Source: JAJPHI01 sp035541875
Lineage (GTDB): Bacteria > Desulfobacterota > Binatia > Binatales > Binataceae
NCBI GenBank assembly: GCA_035541875.1
Contig: DATKML010000025.1
Location: forward strand, 1 to 64,000
Reading direction: 5' to 3'
DNA length: 64,000 nt
Shown here: piece after piece, positions 34,494 to 44,797 of the stretch
How the letters are laid out: the number at the start of each line of letters is the position of its first letter
Numbering within the stretch: position 1 is the stretch's first letter
The notes under the pieces: model-generated
Told to the model about the DNA's origin: nothing
Database searches by the model: none
Seen by the model: only the letters and a program-made list of their open reading frames with translations
Position numbers and translations under genes: made by a program

Positions 34494-34778
34494 TCAGCTA
34501 TCAGAAGGTTCGGTCGTTGCCGGCGTTTTGGCTGCAATTTTCGGCTTACGGATGACGAGCGTCTCGTGGCCGCGCACTTTAATCGTGCGAGCTGCGTCAG
34601 ACTTGAAACTTACGCTCGGACCTTCTTTATGATGCTGCCGTCCCCGACCACCCGTGCGCCGTTGACGCCAATTGCTAAGTTCTTTGCTTAGCTTGTTGGC
34701 GACGGAATCGTTTTCGCGATTGTTGCGTTCGGCTGAGCCGTTATCGTGCAGCTCGTTCTCGATGTCCTGCGGGCTCAT
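34494..34778 (-). CDS. Small basic hypothetical protein
   Basis: 94-residue protein rich in Arg, Lys, Asn and Thr, with no hydrophobic segment and a likely disordered character. GAAAGGA lies just before the ATG at 34778. It begins MSPQDIENELHDNGSAERNN and contains a central KLSKELSNWRQRRTGGRGRQ segment and a C-terminal Lys/Thr/Pro tail. I do not recognise a family. It is flanked by a 230-base gap upstream holding only a weak hairpin (34917-34940). It could be a nucleic-acid-binding protein, but this is only from composition. Confidence 0.5.
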   Translation of the reverse strand: MSPQDIENELHDNGSAERNNRENDSVANKLSKELSNWRQRRTGGRGRQHHKEGPSVSFKSDAARTIKVRGHETLVIRKPKIAAKTPATTEPSDS

Positions 34779-35006
34779 AGTTCCTTTCAGCAATGTCTCC
34801 TTATGGAAAAGTTTCTCTCAGGCAAGTATCGAAAAAGTATTTGTTGTATAGGGGAATCGGTCTTGTATGAGATTTTACGGACGGCCCTCACGGGCGCTGA
34901 TTATGGCGTCGTGCAGCGCTCCCGTGGTATAAACGGGAGCTTTGGATGGGTTCCTTAAGGCTGGATAGTCCCTGTCGATCGAATTTGCGTGGTAAGCCGT
35001 TATATC

Positions 35007-35333
35007 TTAGCTGAACAAGCCTTGAAGCTTCAGCGCTAGACCCATATCACCGCTGATGCGAAGCTTCCCGGTCATGAAAGCCATCTGGCCATTCAGCTTC
35101 CCGGCCACCATGTCCAAGTAATCTTTTGCGGACATCGAGATCGTGATGTTCGGAGAGGCGTGCTGCCCATCCTGCACCTGACACTGTTCATTATCGATCA
35201 GGACCGCCCACTTGCCACCACCATCGCCCGAAAGGTCGAACTGATACACCGCATTGAGCCCTTTCGCTGCGTCTTTGTTCAGACGCCCAGGCATCTGGTC
35301 GAATACCTCTTTGCAGGTGGTGGGATCAGCCAT
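35007..35333 (-). CDS. SCP2 sterol-carrier-domain protein
   Basis: 108-residue single-domain protein of the SCP2 sterol-transfer family. Typical blocks are VYQFDLSGDGGGKWAVLID, the ITISMSAKDYLDMVAGKLNGQMAFMTGKLRISGD segment and C-terminal LALKLQGLF helix. Such proteins bind hydrophobic acyl or sterol ligands in the cytoplasm; the ligand is unknown. It stands alone between two unrelated minus-strand genes. Confidence 0.92.
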   Translation of the reverse strand: MADPTTCKEVFDQMPGRLNKDAAKGLNAVYQFDLSGDGGGKWAVLIDNEQCQVQDGQHASPNITISMSAKDYLDMVAGKLNGQMAFMTGKLRISGDMGLALKLQGLFS

Positions 35334-35435
35334 GTGTGGATTGTGTCCTTATGAACGGAGCCGATGGGTTACTTCTCTTACGCCCATATAATCGAGGCAT
35401 AGACCGAAAGTCAATAGCTTAGTCTCGCTACCGAA

Positions 35436-36986
35436 TCAGAAGCCAAAAACCTTACCAACTTCGATCCGAATCAGGTTCTCACGCACCGTTACGGGGGCGG
35501 CGGCCTGGGCCACTGTTACGGCCCTGTCCTTATCGAGCTGGGTCTTAACCGTACCGCTCAGATAGACACTCTTTCCGATGACTTTCGCCGTCACGCCGGG
35601 CAGGCCAGCAGCCTGTAACTGCTGATTGATACGTATCGCAGTATTGGCCCAGTCCAGGGTGTCGGTCGTCAGATTGTTGGTTACCGACGTCACGCCGCTG
35701 ACGCCTCGGGCCGTCCGTTCCGCGAGCATTTTGTCGTTGTCATCGAAGACTTTGCCGCTCAGGGTGACGTTGCCGCCTATCGCATAGGCCTGGACTCGGC
35801 GCAGCTTGCGATTTGCCCGCAGCTCGTCGTTGAGACGTTCAGTGATCGATGGTGGAGGTGGCGCCGAAGCGATACCACCGCCCGGTGATGTGCGATGCCG
35901 GCGCGGCTTCGGCGGCGCGGCCACGACGGGAGGAGCAACAGGGGGCGCCGGTGCCAGTTCGGGCGGAGGCGCAGGAGCTGGAGCCGGTGGCGGTGCCGCG
36001 GCTATCGGGGTCGGAGCCGCAGCGGGACTCGCCGGCGCCATCGCGTACTCAGGGGCTTCGCCCGGGGCGAGACTCGCCAACTTCTTGCTGAGATCCGCCT
36101 CGATAGATGCGGTGTCGCTGGTCGTGGCGAGAATCACTGGATAATCAACATCGATCGCAGACCCTGCGCTCGAATCAAATTTCCAGCCCGTCACGGCCTT
36201 CGCCACTTCGGCGTCGAGGCTGGGATTAGGAGCCGTCGACACCCGCACCGATGCATCGCTGACGGTACCATCAGGCATCACATGCAGGCGGATCATCATC
36301 CCATCGCTTAGGCCGGGACTAGTCTCCAGCGTATGACCATACGCGGCGGCGAGAGAAACCTTGTTGTTCTCAAACACCTTGGTCAGCGTCGCAGCGTCGC
36401 GCTGGGTGGCTCCGGTCAGGTCTCCATTCACCTGCACACCTATCGTCTTGGATAGAGTCACAACGGGCGACGGCGAGGCAGCGGGGCTCGGCGAGGCTTC
36501 CGCCACGGGAGCCGCCTGATGGCGTCCACTAAGATAAATCGCGAGCCAAGCGCCACCAGCCAAAGCCAGTATCGCCGCGAGTACGAAGCCGAGGACCCCG
36601 AAACCGCGATCCCCAGGCTCTGCGCTCTCGATAGAGTCCTGCTCCGCATGATGTTCCGTGACGCGTGGCCGGTCACTCGCGGGGACATAGGTCTCCGGAC
36701 TTACGCGGGTGCGCGCAGCGGAAGCCTGGGAGGGCGCGGGTGCTGTTTTCTCTTCCGGCTGGTCGGGAGCGAGCCGAGTCCCGCAGAAGTTGCAGATCAC
36801 TTCACCGGGCTGGGCCTTGCCGCCGCACACCGGGCATTCGACGGGAGCACCCTCACCAGACGGATTATCGGCCATCACCCTGGTCCCGCGATTCGAAGAC
36901 GAAGCACTCGCGAGTGCAACGCCATCGTCCTCGCAGAAGGTTTCACTATCAGGGTAGGCCTTACCGCATCGCGGGCACTTCTTCAT
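35436..36986 (-). CDS. Zinc-ribbon, single-TM, TonB-C-like and BON-domain protein
   Basis: 516-residue composite. Two cytoplasmic zinc ribbons (CPRCGKAYPDSETFC from residue 4; CPVCGGKAQPGEVICNFC near 51) precede one membrane segment near residues 130-152 (GVLGFVLAAILALAGGAWLAIYL). Then comes a domain near 180-300 with TonB/AgmX-like features (ATLTKVFENNKVSLAAAYGH, MMIRLHVMPDGTVSDASV, VTGWKF). A long Ala/Pro linker follows, ending in PRRHRTSPGGG. Two C-terminal BON-like repeats end it (GGNVTLSGKVFDDNDK; GKSVYLSGTVKTQLDK). I know of no named protein with this order; it may sense or tether the envelope from the cytoplasm. Its upstream 3' neighbour is the SCP2 gene. Confidence 0.75.
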   Translation of the reverse strand: MKKCPRCGKAYPDSETFCEDDGVALASASSSNRGTRVMADNPSGEGAPVECPVCGGKAQPGEVICNFCGTRLAPDQPEEKTAPAPSQASAARTRVSPETYVPASDRPRVTEHHAEQDSIESAEPGDRGFGVLGFVLAAILALAGGAWLAIYLSGRHQAAPVAEASPSPAASPSPVVTLSKTIGVQVNGDLTGATQRDAATLTKVFENNKVSLAAAYGHTLETSPGLSDGMMIRLHVMPDGTVSDASVRVSTAPNPSLDAEVAKAVTGWKFDSSAGSAIDVDYPVILATTSDTASIEADLSKKLASLAPGEAPEYAMAPASPAAAPTPIAAAPPPAPAPAPPPELAPAPPVAPPVVAAPPKPRRHRTSPGGGIASAPPPPSITERLNDELRANRKLRRVQAYAIGGNVTLSGKVFDDNDKMLAERTARGVSGVTSVTNNLTTDTLDWANTAIRINQQLQAAGLPGVTAKVIGKSVYLSGTVKTQLDKDRAVTVAQAAAPVTVRENLIRIEVGKVFGF

Positions 36987-37089
36987 CGCTCGCTACTCTC
37001 CGCTCTCATCAAGGCTGACTACATCAATGATATGGCGGCGAGTCGCTGCGACCAAGCCCATCGGCTATCGCAGTCTAGTCGACAGTTCG

Positions 37090-37305
37090 TCAGACCGGCG
37101 CGCCTTCGAGGCGAAAACCAATCCGCACTTCGACCTGAAAACTCAGTTCCTTACCGTTTACTCCGCCGCGGATATTCTTGACTTCGAACCAATCGATATT
37201 GCGCAGCGTCTGGCTCGCCTTGGCGATTGCATTGCGCACCGCCTGATGGATGCTCTCCTCCGAAACGCCGACTACATCAACTATCTTGTAGGTCTTGTCC
37301 GGCAT
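37090..37305 (-). CDS. Dodecin family flavin-binding protein
   Basis: 71-residue protein of the dodecin family, which forms hollow dodecamers that store or buffer flavin. It shows YKIVDVVGVSEESIHQAVRNAI and the WFEVKNIRGGVNGKELSFQVEVRIGFRLE segment, with Trp at the flavin-stacking position. The ATG at 37305 follows GGAGG; the open frame extends 20 codons upstream without support. selA follows on the same strand side about 90 bases away. Confidence 0.93.
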   Translation of the reverse strand: MPDKTYKIVDVVGVSEESIHQAVRNAIAKASQTLRNIDWFEVKNIRGGVNGKELSFQVEVRIGFRLEGAPV

Positions 37306-37396
37306 GGCTCTGCCTCCGTTCGGCCCAGAGATATGGTCCACGATCCATATCGCGCCACGCCCCACGGGAATGCAAGCGTCGTTATTGATCGGTCGG

Positions 37397-38830
37397 TTAA
37401 CGGCTGAAGCGAGGTGTTACGGCGAGTGCAAAGGGGTCGATTATAGCGGCCAAGTCTAAAAGGAATGCGTCGTCGGCGATACGCCCGATCACTCTTTCGC
37501 GGCGAAACGCCTCGGCAATCGCCATTGGATTGATCGCACGATGCGTAATCCGCAGGGCGCGAGATTCGAGATGTTTACCGGGTTGCGAGCCCGATCCGAT
37601 CTCCGCCTCTGATGCTACTATCTGAATATTAAATGCTACTCCGAGACGTTCTGCGAGAAGATCGCGCGCACGTTCCGCAATTTGTTCGAGTTCACCGGGT
37701 TTGCGCGAGAGCAGGCGCAGCGTCGGGAGCTCTTCGCTTAGCTCGCGGCTTTGGCGATAAAGCCTGAGCGTCGATAAAAGCGCTGCGAGCCGCAGCTTGT
37801 CGCATCGGATAGCCCGCCACAACGGATTTGCTTTGAGCCGCTGAATCAGGGCCCCTCGCCCGACTACGATTCCCACCTGCGGCCCGCCAAGCAACTTGTC
37901 CCCGGAAAAGGTCACGAGCGAGGCTCCCGCCGCGACACGCTCTGCCACGATCGGCTCGCGCGGAAGTCCATACTGCTGCAGATCGATCAGCGCGCCAGCG
38001 CCCAAGTCCTCGACGACATCGAGGGCGTGCTCGCGCCCCATTTTTACCAGTTCCGCCAGATCCACTTCGGAGGTGAAACCGACGATTTGATAATTCGACG
38101 GATGCACTTTCATCAGGAGTGCGGTGTCCGGGTTAATCGCGCCAACGTAATCCCGTGGATGGGTCCGGTTGGTGGTACCGACCTCACGCAATCGCACTTG
38201 TGCCTGTGTCATCATGTCGGGAATGCGGAAGGCTCCGCCAATCTCGACCAGTTCGCCGCGGGAGACGATTACTTCCCTACCTGCCGCAAGAGTATTCAGC
38301 ACGAGCAGAACCGCTGCCGCGTTGTTATTGACCACCGTTGCGGCTTCTGCGCCGGTTAAGGCACAGAGGTCGCTTTCGACCAGCTCGTCGCGATCGCCTC
38401 GGCCACCGGTGGCGATCGAGTATTCGAGATTCACTGGCGATCGCGCCGCCTGCACCATCGCTTCGACCGCGCTCTCGGCCAGCAGCGCTCGCCCTAGATT
38501 GGTGTGCAACACGACGCCCGTCGCGTTCACCAGCGGAACAAGGGCCGGGGCGTCATTCGCGATCGCTTGATGGGCGCGCTCCAGCACGATTCGCACCAAG
38601 TGCTCGCGAGTTTCACCGGAGCTGTGGGTTCCATCTGCGATAGCGCTCCGGAGATCGGTCAGCGCACGTTGAATCAGGGTCTTGAGATAGGAGTGGCTAA
38701 AGCGGACGAGGGACAAGTCGCTTTCGGCGGCACTCAGGCATTCTTCAACGGACGGGAGGTTGCGGAACGCTCGTGCACGCTCATCATCGCGACCGAGAGA
38801 AGAAGTCTTCTTATCCGCATTCGACGCCAT
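37397..38830 (-). CDS. selA: L-seryl-tRNA(Sec) selenium transferase
   Basis: 477-residue pyridoxal-phosphate enzyme that converts seryl-tRNA(Sec) to selenocysteinyl-tRNA(Sec) using selenophosphate. Residues 100-150 carry VNATGVVLHTNLGRA and the EYSIATGGRGDRD tRNA-binding loop. The cofactor-binding lysine is Lys312 in SGDKLLGGPQVG. Length and domain order are normal for the decameric bacterial enzyme. selB, selD and the tRNA(Sec) gene are not in the window. Its presence supports reading the in-frame UGA at 60913 as selenocysteine. Confidence 0.96.
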   Translation of the reverse strand: MASNADKKTSSLGRDDERARAFRNLPSVEECLSAAESDLSLVRFSHSYLKTLIQRALTDLRSAIADGTHSSGETREHLVRIVLERAHQAIANDAPALVPLVNATGVVLHTNLGRALLAESAVEAMVQAARSPVNLEYSIATGGRGDRDELVESDLCALTGAEAATVVNNNAAAVLLVLNTLAAGREVIVSRGELVEIGGAFRIPDMMTQAQVRLREVGTTNRTHPRDYVGAINPDTALLMKVHPSNYQIVGFTSEVDLAELVKMGREHALDVVEDLGAGALIDLQQYGLPREPIVAERVAAGASLVTFSGDKLLGGPQVGIVVGRGALIQRLKANPLWRAIRCDKLRLAALLSTLRLYRQSRELSEELPTLRLLSRKPGELEQIAERARDLLAERLGVAFNIQIVASEAEIGSGSQPGKHLESRALRITHRAINPMAIAEAFRRERVIGRIADDAFLLDLAAIIDPFALAVTPRFSR

Positions 38831-38867
38831 CGCCCGATTATAGATCGATTGTCTCGGTTGCGTCCCG

Positions 38868-40172
38868 TTACTTAGCGGGACTCGTATGCATACGGAGTGC
38901 GGCCTGTGCCCGTTCGAGCAGTGGCAAGCGCGAGACCAAGGCTGCTCCGCACAAAAGGGAAATGATCCCGCAGATCACCACCGCCACCTGCGGGCTGACG
39001 TGTTCGCCGATGAAACCCACCTCGAGTGAGCCGAGCGGAGCGAGTCCGATGAACGAGAGGGTGTAGATACTCATCACGCGTCCGCGCAGTTCGTCCGAAA
39101 CGAACATCTGGAGCATCGTATTCGTGCCCGCCATGTAGTTGATAATGCCGAAACCAATCAGCATCTGGGCGAGCATCGAGATCGCTATCCAGCGCGACAT
39201 TCCAAATCCGACGATCGCGATCGCGGTACAGAAGAGACCCGCGGTCAAAGTCTGGCGCAGGGCATGACCGGCACGCGATGCCAGATACACGGCGCCCAGA
39301 ACAGCACCGATTCCTTGCGCAGCCATCAGGAAGCCATAACCGTGTGCGCCGACTTTCAGAAGGTCGCGAGCGAAAACGGGAATCAGAACCGAGTAGGTGA
39401 TTCCGAAGCCGCTGTTCATCAAGACAATCAACAGGAGGATACGCGTCGGCTGATGTTCCCACGCATATTTGAGTCCCTCGAAGAGCCGCGCGAACATCTG
39501 TGAGCCCAACGCTACCGCCGTTTCGCGAGGCGTCAGCTCCATCGAAAAGAGGCTCCAGAGCGCGGCCAGGTAGCTTACACCATTGAGGAAGAAACAGGTC
39601 GCGGTGCTCGTAATGGCGATGAGCAAGCCGGCGATCGCAGGTCCGATCGTGCGAGCGCCGTTAAAGATCATTGAGTTGAGCGCGATCGCGCTTGGCAGAT
39701 CTTCCTTGCCAACCATCTCGACCACGAAGGCTTGGCGCCCCGGCATATCGAAGGCACTCACCAGACCATTGAATGCAGCGAGCGCGATAACGTGTTCTAC
39801 CCGAACCGCACCAGTCCAGGTCAGCGCGGCGAGCGCAAAAGCGCTCAGCATCAGCAGGATCTGCGCGATAATGATCAGCTTACGTCGATCGACGTGATCG
39901 ACGATTACGCCGGCAAATAGGGCCATCAGCAACGTCGGTACAAAGCTCGCGAAGGAGACAACACCGAGCATCATGGCCGAGTTGCTGAGCTTCAGCACCA
40001 GCCATGATTGCGCCACGGTCTGCATCCAGGTGCCGATAAGCGAGATCAGCTGGCCGCCGAAGAAAAGACGGAAATTCCGATGGCGCATCGCGCGAAAGGC
40101 GCTGAACCATCCTGGCCGCTCCGAGCCGGCGACGGCTCCGCCAACCTCGTTATCGTTCGGAAGATCTGCCAT
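38868..40172 (-). CDS. MFS exporter, EntS-like
   Basis: 434-residue, 12-TM major facilitator of the MFS_3/EntS group. The N-terminal FRLFFGGQLISLIGTWMQTVAQSWL helix is characteristic, as is GVIVDHVDRRKLIII, the conserved loop 2-3 motif. Such proteins export siderophores, drugs or metabolites; no substrate is evident. It is divergent from the DUF3047-like gene with only about 35 bases between starts, so the two may share a promoter region. Confidence 0.88.
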   Translation of the reverse strand: MADLPNDNEVGGAVAGSERPGWFSAFRAMRHRNFRLFFGGQLISLIGTWMQTVAQSWLVLKLSNSAMMLGVVSFASFVPTLLMALFAGVIVDHVDRRKLIIIAQILLMLSAFALAALTWTGAVRVEHVIALAAFNGLVSAFDMPGRQAFVVEMVGKEDLPSAIALNSMIFNGARTIGPAIAGLLIAITSTATCFFLNGVSYLAALWSLFSMELTPRETAVALGSQMFARLFEGLKYAWEHQPTRILLLIVLMNSGFGITYSVLIPVFARDLLKVGAHGYGFLMAAQGIGAVLGAVYLASRAGHALRQTLTAGLFCTAIAIVGFGMSRWIAISMLAQMLIGFGIINYMAGTNTMLQMFVSDELRGRVMSIYTLSFIGLAPLGSLEVGFIGEHVSPQVAVVICGIISLLCGAALVSRLPLLERAQAALRMHTSPAK

Positions 40173-40207
40173 CGGGTGAGTGACTAGTTTTATAGCAGTT
40201 GGCGGTG

Positions 40208-41485
40208 ATGCGCGACGGGCTTACCGCTCTTGAGCGTTTGCGCTCGGAGATCGATTCGGCCACTAGTAGCGTGAGCGACCAAAGCCTTCGATTGGCAGCG
40301 AAGCTAAGGGTTTTAATCATGGCAAACACGGCGGGCGTTCGAAGAAAGCCGGAAATTGAGATTACAGAGGCGGAATTTCGCTCAGGGTTTGCCGAGCTAC
40401 TGTCGAAAGCTCCCGCGCAGACGTTGCCTCATCACGCATTCTTTGCGATTCCGGCGAATCAGCACCCGTGGTTCGACACCGGGATAGAGTTAAGGGCCGG
40501 CGAGTTCGTAACTATCTTCGCTGTGGGGCGCGCCTGGCTCTCGCGCGAAGCCGGTATGTGCGTATACCCCGACATGCAGCTGTGGTTCCGCATCGGAGAG
40601 CGCGGGAACATCTTTCGCGGCACCCGTTACTCGCACTCCTTTCAGGTGCGCGAAGCCGGTCGTCTGTTTCTCGGCAACTACTTTCCGGGCGAATGGAATA
40701 CACGGACTGGTGGTATCGCGGTCGGTACCGAGGCTTATCGGCCGATGGAAGGCGATATCTGTGTGCTGGCGCTCTGCTGGAGCGGGTTGTCGCTTGAAGG
40801 CTTGAAGCGGATAGCGGCGCATGGCGATGTAGCCGGGATGATCCGGCTGGAGATAGAGCGCCTCGAGAATCCTGCGTTACCACCGGAAGGATGGGAGTAT
40901 CTGTGGTTTCTCGGCCCGGCCGAGATCTACACTCCGGGATCGCCGGCTCCGCAGCGGCCCTCAATCCGATGCTATACCCATCAGGATGCCGGCATCCTGC
41001 ATAAGGACGTATCATTGCCCCTCTCCGATGACGTGCGCCTGCGATGGGCTTGGAAGGTCGATCTTCTCCCATCCGCGAGCCGGGAAGACCTGCTGCCCAA
41101 TCACGATTATTTAAGTATCGCGGTCGAATTCGATAACGGTCAGGACCTGACCTACTTCTGGAGCTCGGAACTGCCGCTCGAAGCGGGGTTCCGCTGCCCG
41201 ATCACGACGTGGGCGCCTCGTGAAACGCACGTCGTGGTCCGCTCGGGCAAAGATGAGCTGGGTCGCTGGTGCCAGGAAGAGCGTGCCTTGAAGGCCGATT
41301 ATCAACGCTACGTCGGTACAGTGGGCGAGAGGGACGCAAGCGTCGACCCTAGGGTGGTGCCGCCCCCGACACGAATTGTTCGAGTCTGGCTGATCGCGAA
41401 CAGCATGTTCCGTGAGCAAGTAGGCCAATGCGAATACGGCACTATCGAGCTACATGCTGGCAGTACCGTCATCACCGTCAACTGA
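40208..41485 (+). CDS. LecA-like plus DUF3047-like protein
   Basis: 425-residue protein with no signal peptide and two recognisable parts. Residues about 75-190 resemble the LecA/PA-IL-type beta-sandwich (PWFDTGIELRAGEFVTIFA, later AGRLFLGNY). Residues about 275-425 resemble DUF3047 (YLSIAVEFDNGQDLTYFWSSELP, ETHVVVRSGKDELGRW, RIVRVWLIANSMF). A helical N-terminal segment precedes them. The function is unknown; DUF3047 proteins are usually exported, so a cytoplasmic fused version is unusual. The ATG at 40208 is preferred; GTG 40205 is also possible. Its tight divergence from an MFS exporter suggests a link. Confidence 0.65.
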   Translation: MRDGLTALERLRSEIDSATSSVSDQSLRLAAKLRVLIMANTAGVRRKPEIEITEAEFRSGFAELLSKAPAQTLPHHAFFAIPANQHPWFDTGIELRAGEFVTIFAVGRAWLSREAGMCVYPDMQLWFRIGERGNIFRGTRYSHSFQVREAGRLFLGNYFPGEWNTRTGGIAVGTEAYRPMEGDICVLALCWSGLSLEGLKRIAAHGDVAGMIRLEIERLENPALPPEGWEYLWFLGPAEIYTPGSPAPQRPSIRCYTHQDAGILHKDVSLPLSDDVRLRWAWKVDLLPSASREDLLPNHDYLSIAVEFDNGQDLTYFWSSELPLEAGFRCPITTWAPRETHVVVRSGKDELGRWCQEERALKADYQRYVGTVGERDASVDPRVVPPPTRIVRVWLIANSMFREQVGQCEYGTIELHAGSTVITVN

Positions 41486-41634
41486 GGATCCGACCAACGA
41501 AAAGTCGCTTGCTCAACTCCTGCCCCCAAGCCTTAATGGGATTAACGCGGAAGCGCAGGCTGAGCTAATATAGAGGCTTACTGAAACGATAGAGAGATCG
41601 CTAAGACAGCGGATCCTCAATATGGACACGGCCT

Positions 41635-42810
<1,176 letters not shown>

Positions 42811-42844
42811 TAGGGTCGGCTAAACGTTCATCACGGGCGGGGCG

Positions 42845-44065
42845 ATGGGCGGATTTTCAGCTGAAAACGATTCGCTGGCGCAGGTCTTCGCGAGTCACGG
42901 CTACCTTCCAGGATTCCTCCTGGTGATGCTGGGTGGGCTCGCGCTTAACCTTACTCCCTGCGTCTACCCTCTTATCGGCGTCACGGTTGCCTACTTCGGC
43001 AATGAGGGCGGCGGACCGCGCCGCGTTATCAGTCTCGCCCTGCTCTATGTGCTGGGTATCGCGCTGACCTTCTCGACTGTAGGTGTCGTTGCGGCACTCA
43101 CCGGGGGACTGTTCGGTGCGGCGATGCAGAATCCTTACGTGCTGGGCGCAATTGCCCTGATGCTTCTTGCGCTCGCATCGTCGAGCTTCGGCTTTTTCAG
43201 CCTGCAACCGCCAGTCTGGCTGATGCAGCGGGCGGGTATCGCGCGGCCGGGCTACATCGGTTCGCTGGTGATGGGCCTCGGGATGGGCGTGGTTGCGGCG
43301 CCGTGTATCGGGCCGATTGTCTTAGGCCTGCTGCTGATGGTTCAACGCAGCGGCAGTGCGATCTTCGGCTTTTCCCTCTTTTTTGCGCTCGCCGTCGGGA
43401 TGGGCCTTCCATATATCGCCCTCGCGCTTGCCGCCGGCAATATACGTAGTCTGCCGCGATCCGGCGAATGGCTTGCTTGGGTCGAACAGCTCTTCGGCTT
43501 TATCCTGATTGGTCTCGCGCTCTATTTTCTCGATCCGCTGACGCCGAACCGCCTGATGACTCGGCTTCTGCCATATTATGCAGGGGCCGTTGGCATCTTC
43601 CTCGGTTTCATTACTCGGCCTGGACGCAACTGGCGCCCATTTCTCGTGATCCGGTCTGCAGTCGGCGTGACTGCGACGCTCGCTACCATCTACATGGCGG
43701 TGCAGTCGCAACGCCCGCTGGTGGAACTCAGCTTCGCATCCTACAGCGACACGCTGCTGCGTAACGCCAAAGAGCAAGGCAAGCCCGTCGTGGTCGATTT
43801 CAGCGCGGATTGGTGCGTGCCGTGCCGCGAGATGGAGCATACGACCTTCGTCGATCCCACGGTGATCGACGCGGCCCGCGGCTTCGTCCGCCTGCGCGCC
43901 AACATGACTGCCGACAACGACGTTAATAAGGCGTTAATGAAGCAATTTAACGTCCAGGGTGTACCAACGACCGTGTTTATCGATTCGCAGGGTCAGATTC
44001 GCGCCCGACGGGTCGGTTACGTTGGCCCGCAACAGTTTCTCAAATATCTCCACGAAGCCAACTGA
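42845..44065 (+). CDS. dsbD: DsbD-like thiol:disulfide interchange membrane protein lacking the N-terminal domain
   Basis: 406-residue inner-membrane electron carrier with the 8-helix DsbD/CcdA core (residues 20-275) and a C-terminal thioredoxin domain. The two membrane cysteines are Cys39 (LNLTPCVYPL) and Cys154 (AAPCIGP). The thioredoxin active site is Cys324-Cys327 (ADWCVPC). It passes electrons from cytoplasmic thioredoxin to the periplasm. The usual periplasmic N-terminal domain is missing; a matching stand-alone exported domain is encoded at 6785-7327. It begins 34 bases after the ribB gene. Confidence 0.92.
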   Translation: MGGFSAENDSLAQVFASHGYLPGFLLVMLGGLALNLTPCVYPLIGVTVAYFGNEGGGPRRVISLALLYVLGIALTFSTVGVVAALTGGLFGAAMQNPYVLGAIALMLLALASSSFGFFSLQPPVWLMQRAGIARPGYIGSLVMGLGMGVVAAPCIGPIVLGLLLMVQRSGSAIFGFSLFFALAVGMGLPYIALALAAGNIRSLPRSGEWLAWVEQLFGFILIGLALYFLDPLTPNRLMTRLLPYYAGAVGIFLGFITRPGRNWRPFLVIRSAVGVTATLATIYMAVQSQRPLVELSFASYSDTLLRNAKEQGKPVVVDFSADWCVPCREMEHTTFVDPTVIDAARGFVRLRANMTADNDVNKALMKQFNVQGVPTTVFIDSQGQIRARRVGYVGPQQFLKYLHEAN

Positions 44066-44190
44066 GCGCTGAGCATCGGGTCGCACTGCGCCTGGATCTC
44101 CGTCGGCACGTCTGAAATCCGCAAGGGTTAGTCTCTCGCATACTTTGCGAATCACGCGCCTCCGATTACGGTAGTCCAAGAAGGTAGAAG

Positions 44191-44676
44191 ATGACGCTTG
44201 AAGAGAAGGTTAGGTTGCTTGAAAACTTGCGGGAGATTGAGCAGCTGAAGTATCGCTATGCTCGCTGCTGCGATAACGGCTATGACTTGGATGGGTTCCG
44301 AGCGATCTTCGCTCCGGACGGAAGCTGGTCGGCCAACGGCTACGGCGATTCTCGCGGTCATCGGGAGATCTGCGAATTTTTTCGCGAGCTTTCAAAATCC
44401 GTCGTTAACGTGCTCCATTACGTCACCTAGCCCAATGTCACGATAGCCGAGAATGAGGTTTCCGCGACGGGAACGTTCTATCTGCACTGCCTCTCTCAGT
44501 TCCGTCGCGAAGAGGATCCGTCACTGGTCGATTTCGTGGTTATCATGGGCGTCTACGAAGACGAATTCGTAAAGACCGTGAACGGATGGCAGTTCAAATC
44601 GATCAAAGTGAAGGTGAGCCACACCAGCAAGCTCAACACCTTGGCGACCACGGTTCTTCAACACAAGGACAGCTAA
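44191..44676 (+). pseudogene. SnoaL-like (NTF2-fold) protein interrupted by an amber codon
   Basis: A 161-codon frame with one internal TAG at 44428-44430 (codon 80). The first half shows the NTF2-like start LREIEQLKYRYARCCDNGYDLDGFRAIFAPDGSW and HREICEFFRE. The second half resumes with PNVTIAENEVSATGTFYLHC and ends in NGWQFKSIKV, as in SnoaL-like proteins. Coding quality is unbroken across the stop, so it is a recent nonsense mutation, a base-calling error, or less likely read-through. The ATG has AAGAAGG upstream. SnoaL-like proteins are isomerases, hydratases or scaffolds; no substrate is evident. Confidence 0.75.
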
Positions 44677-44797
44677 AGGAAGCCCTAAAGCTCATCGCTT
44701 CGTTTCACCTAGGGGCGATGGTTTTGTTATGCTTGGCCCAACCGGGTCTCGGATCTAGGCCGAGATGCCGCAACTTTCGACTTGAGAGGTTCGTTTA

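Noticed and set aside
34917..34940. Hairpin GCTCCCGT/ACGGGAGC in the gap upstream of the small basic protein
   Set aside because: Short stem with an 8-base loop and only three T; no gene on the plus strand ends there.
41486..41634. Possible FMN riboswitch before ribBA
   Set aside because: No conserved RFN blocks are visible in this 150-base gap.
44428..44430. Pyrrolysine at the amber codon
   Set aside because: No pyl gene or related methyltransferase is near; a point mutation or sequence error is simpler.
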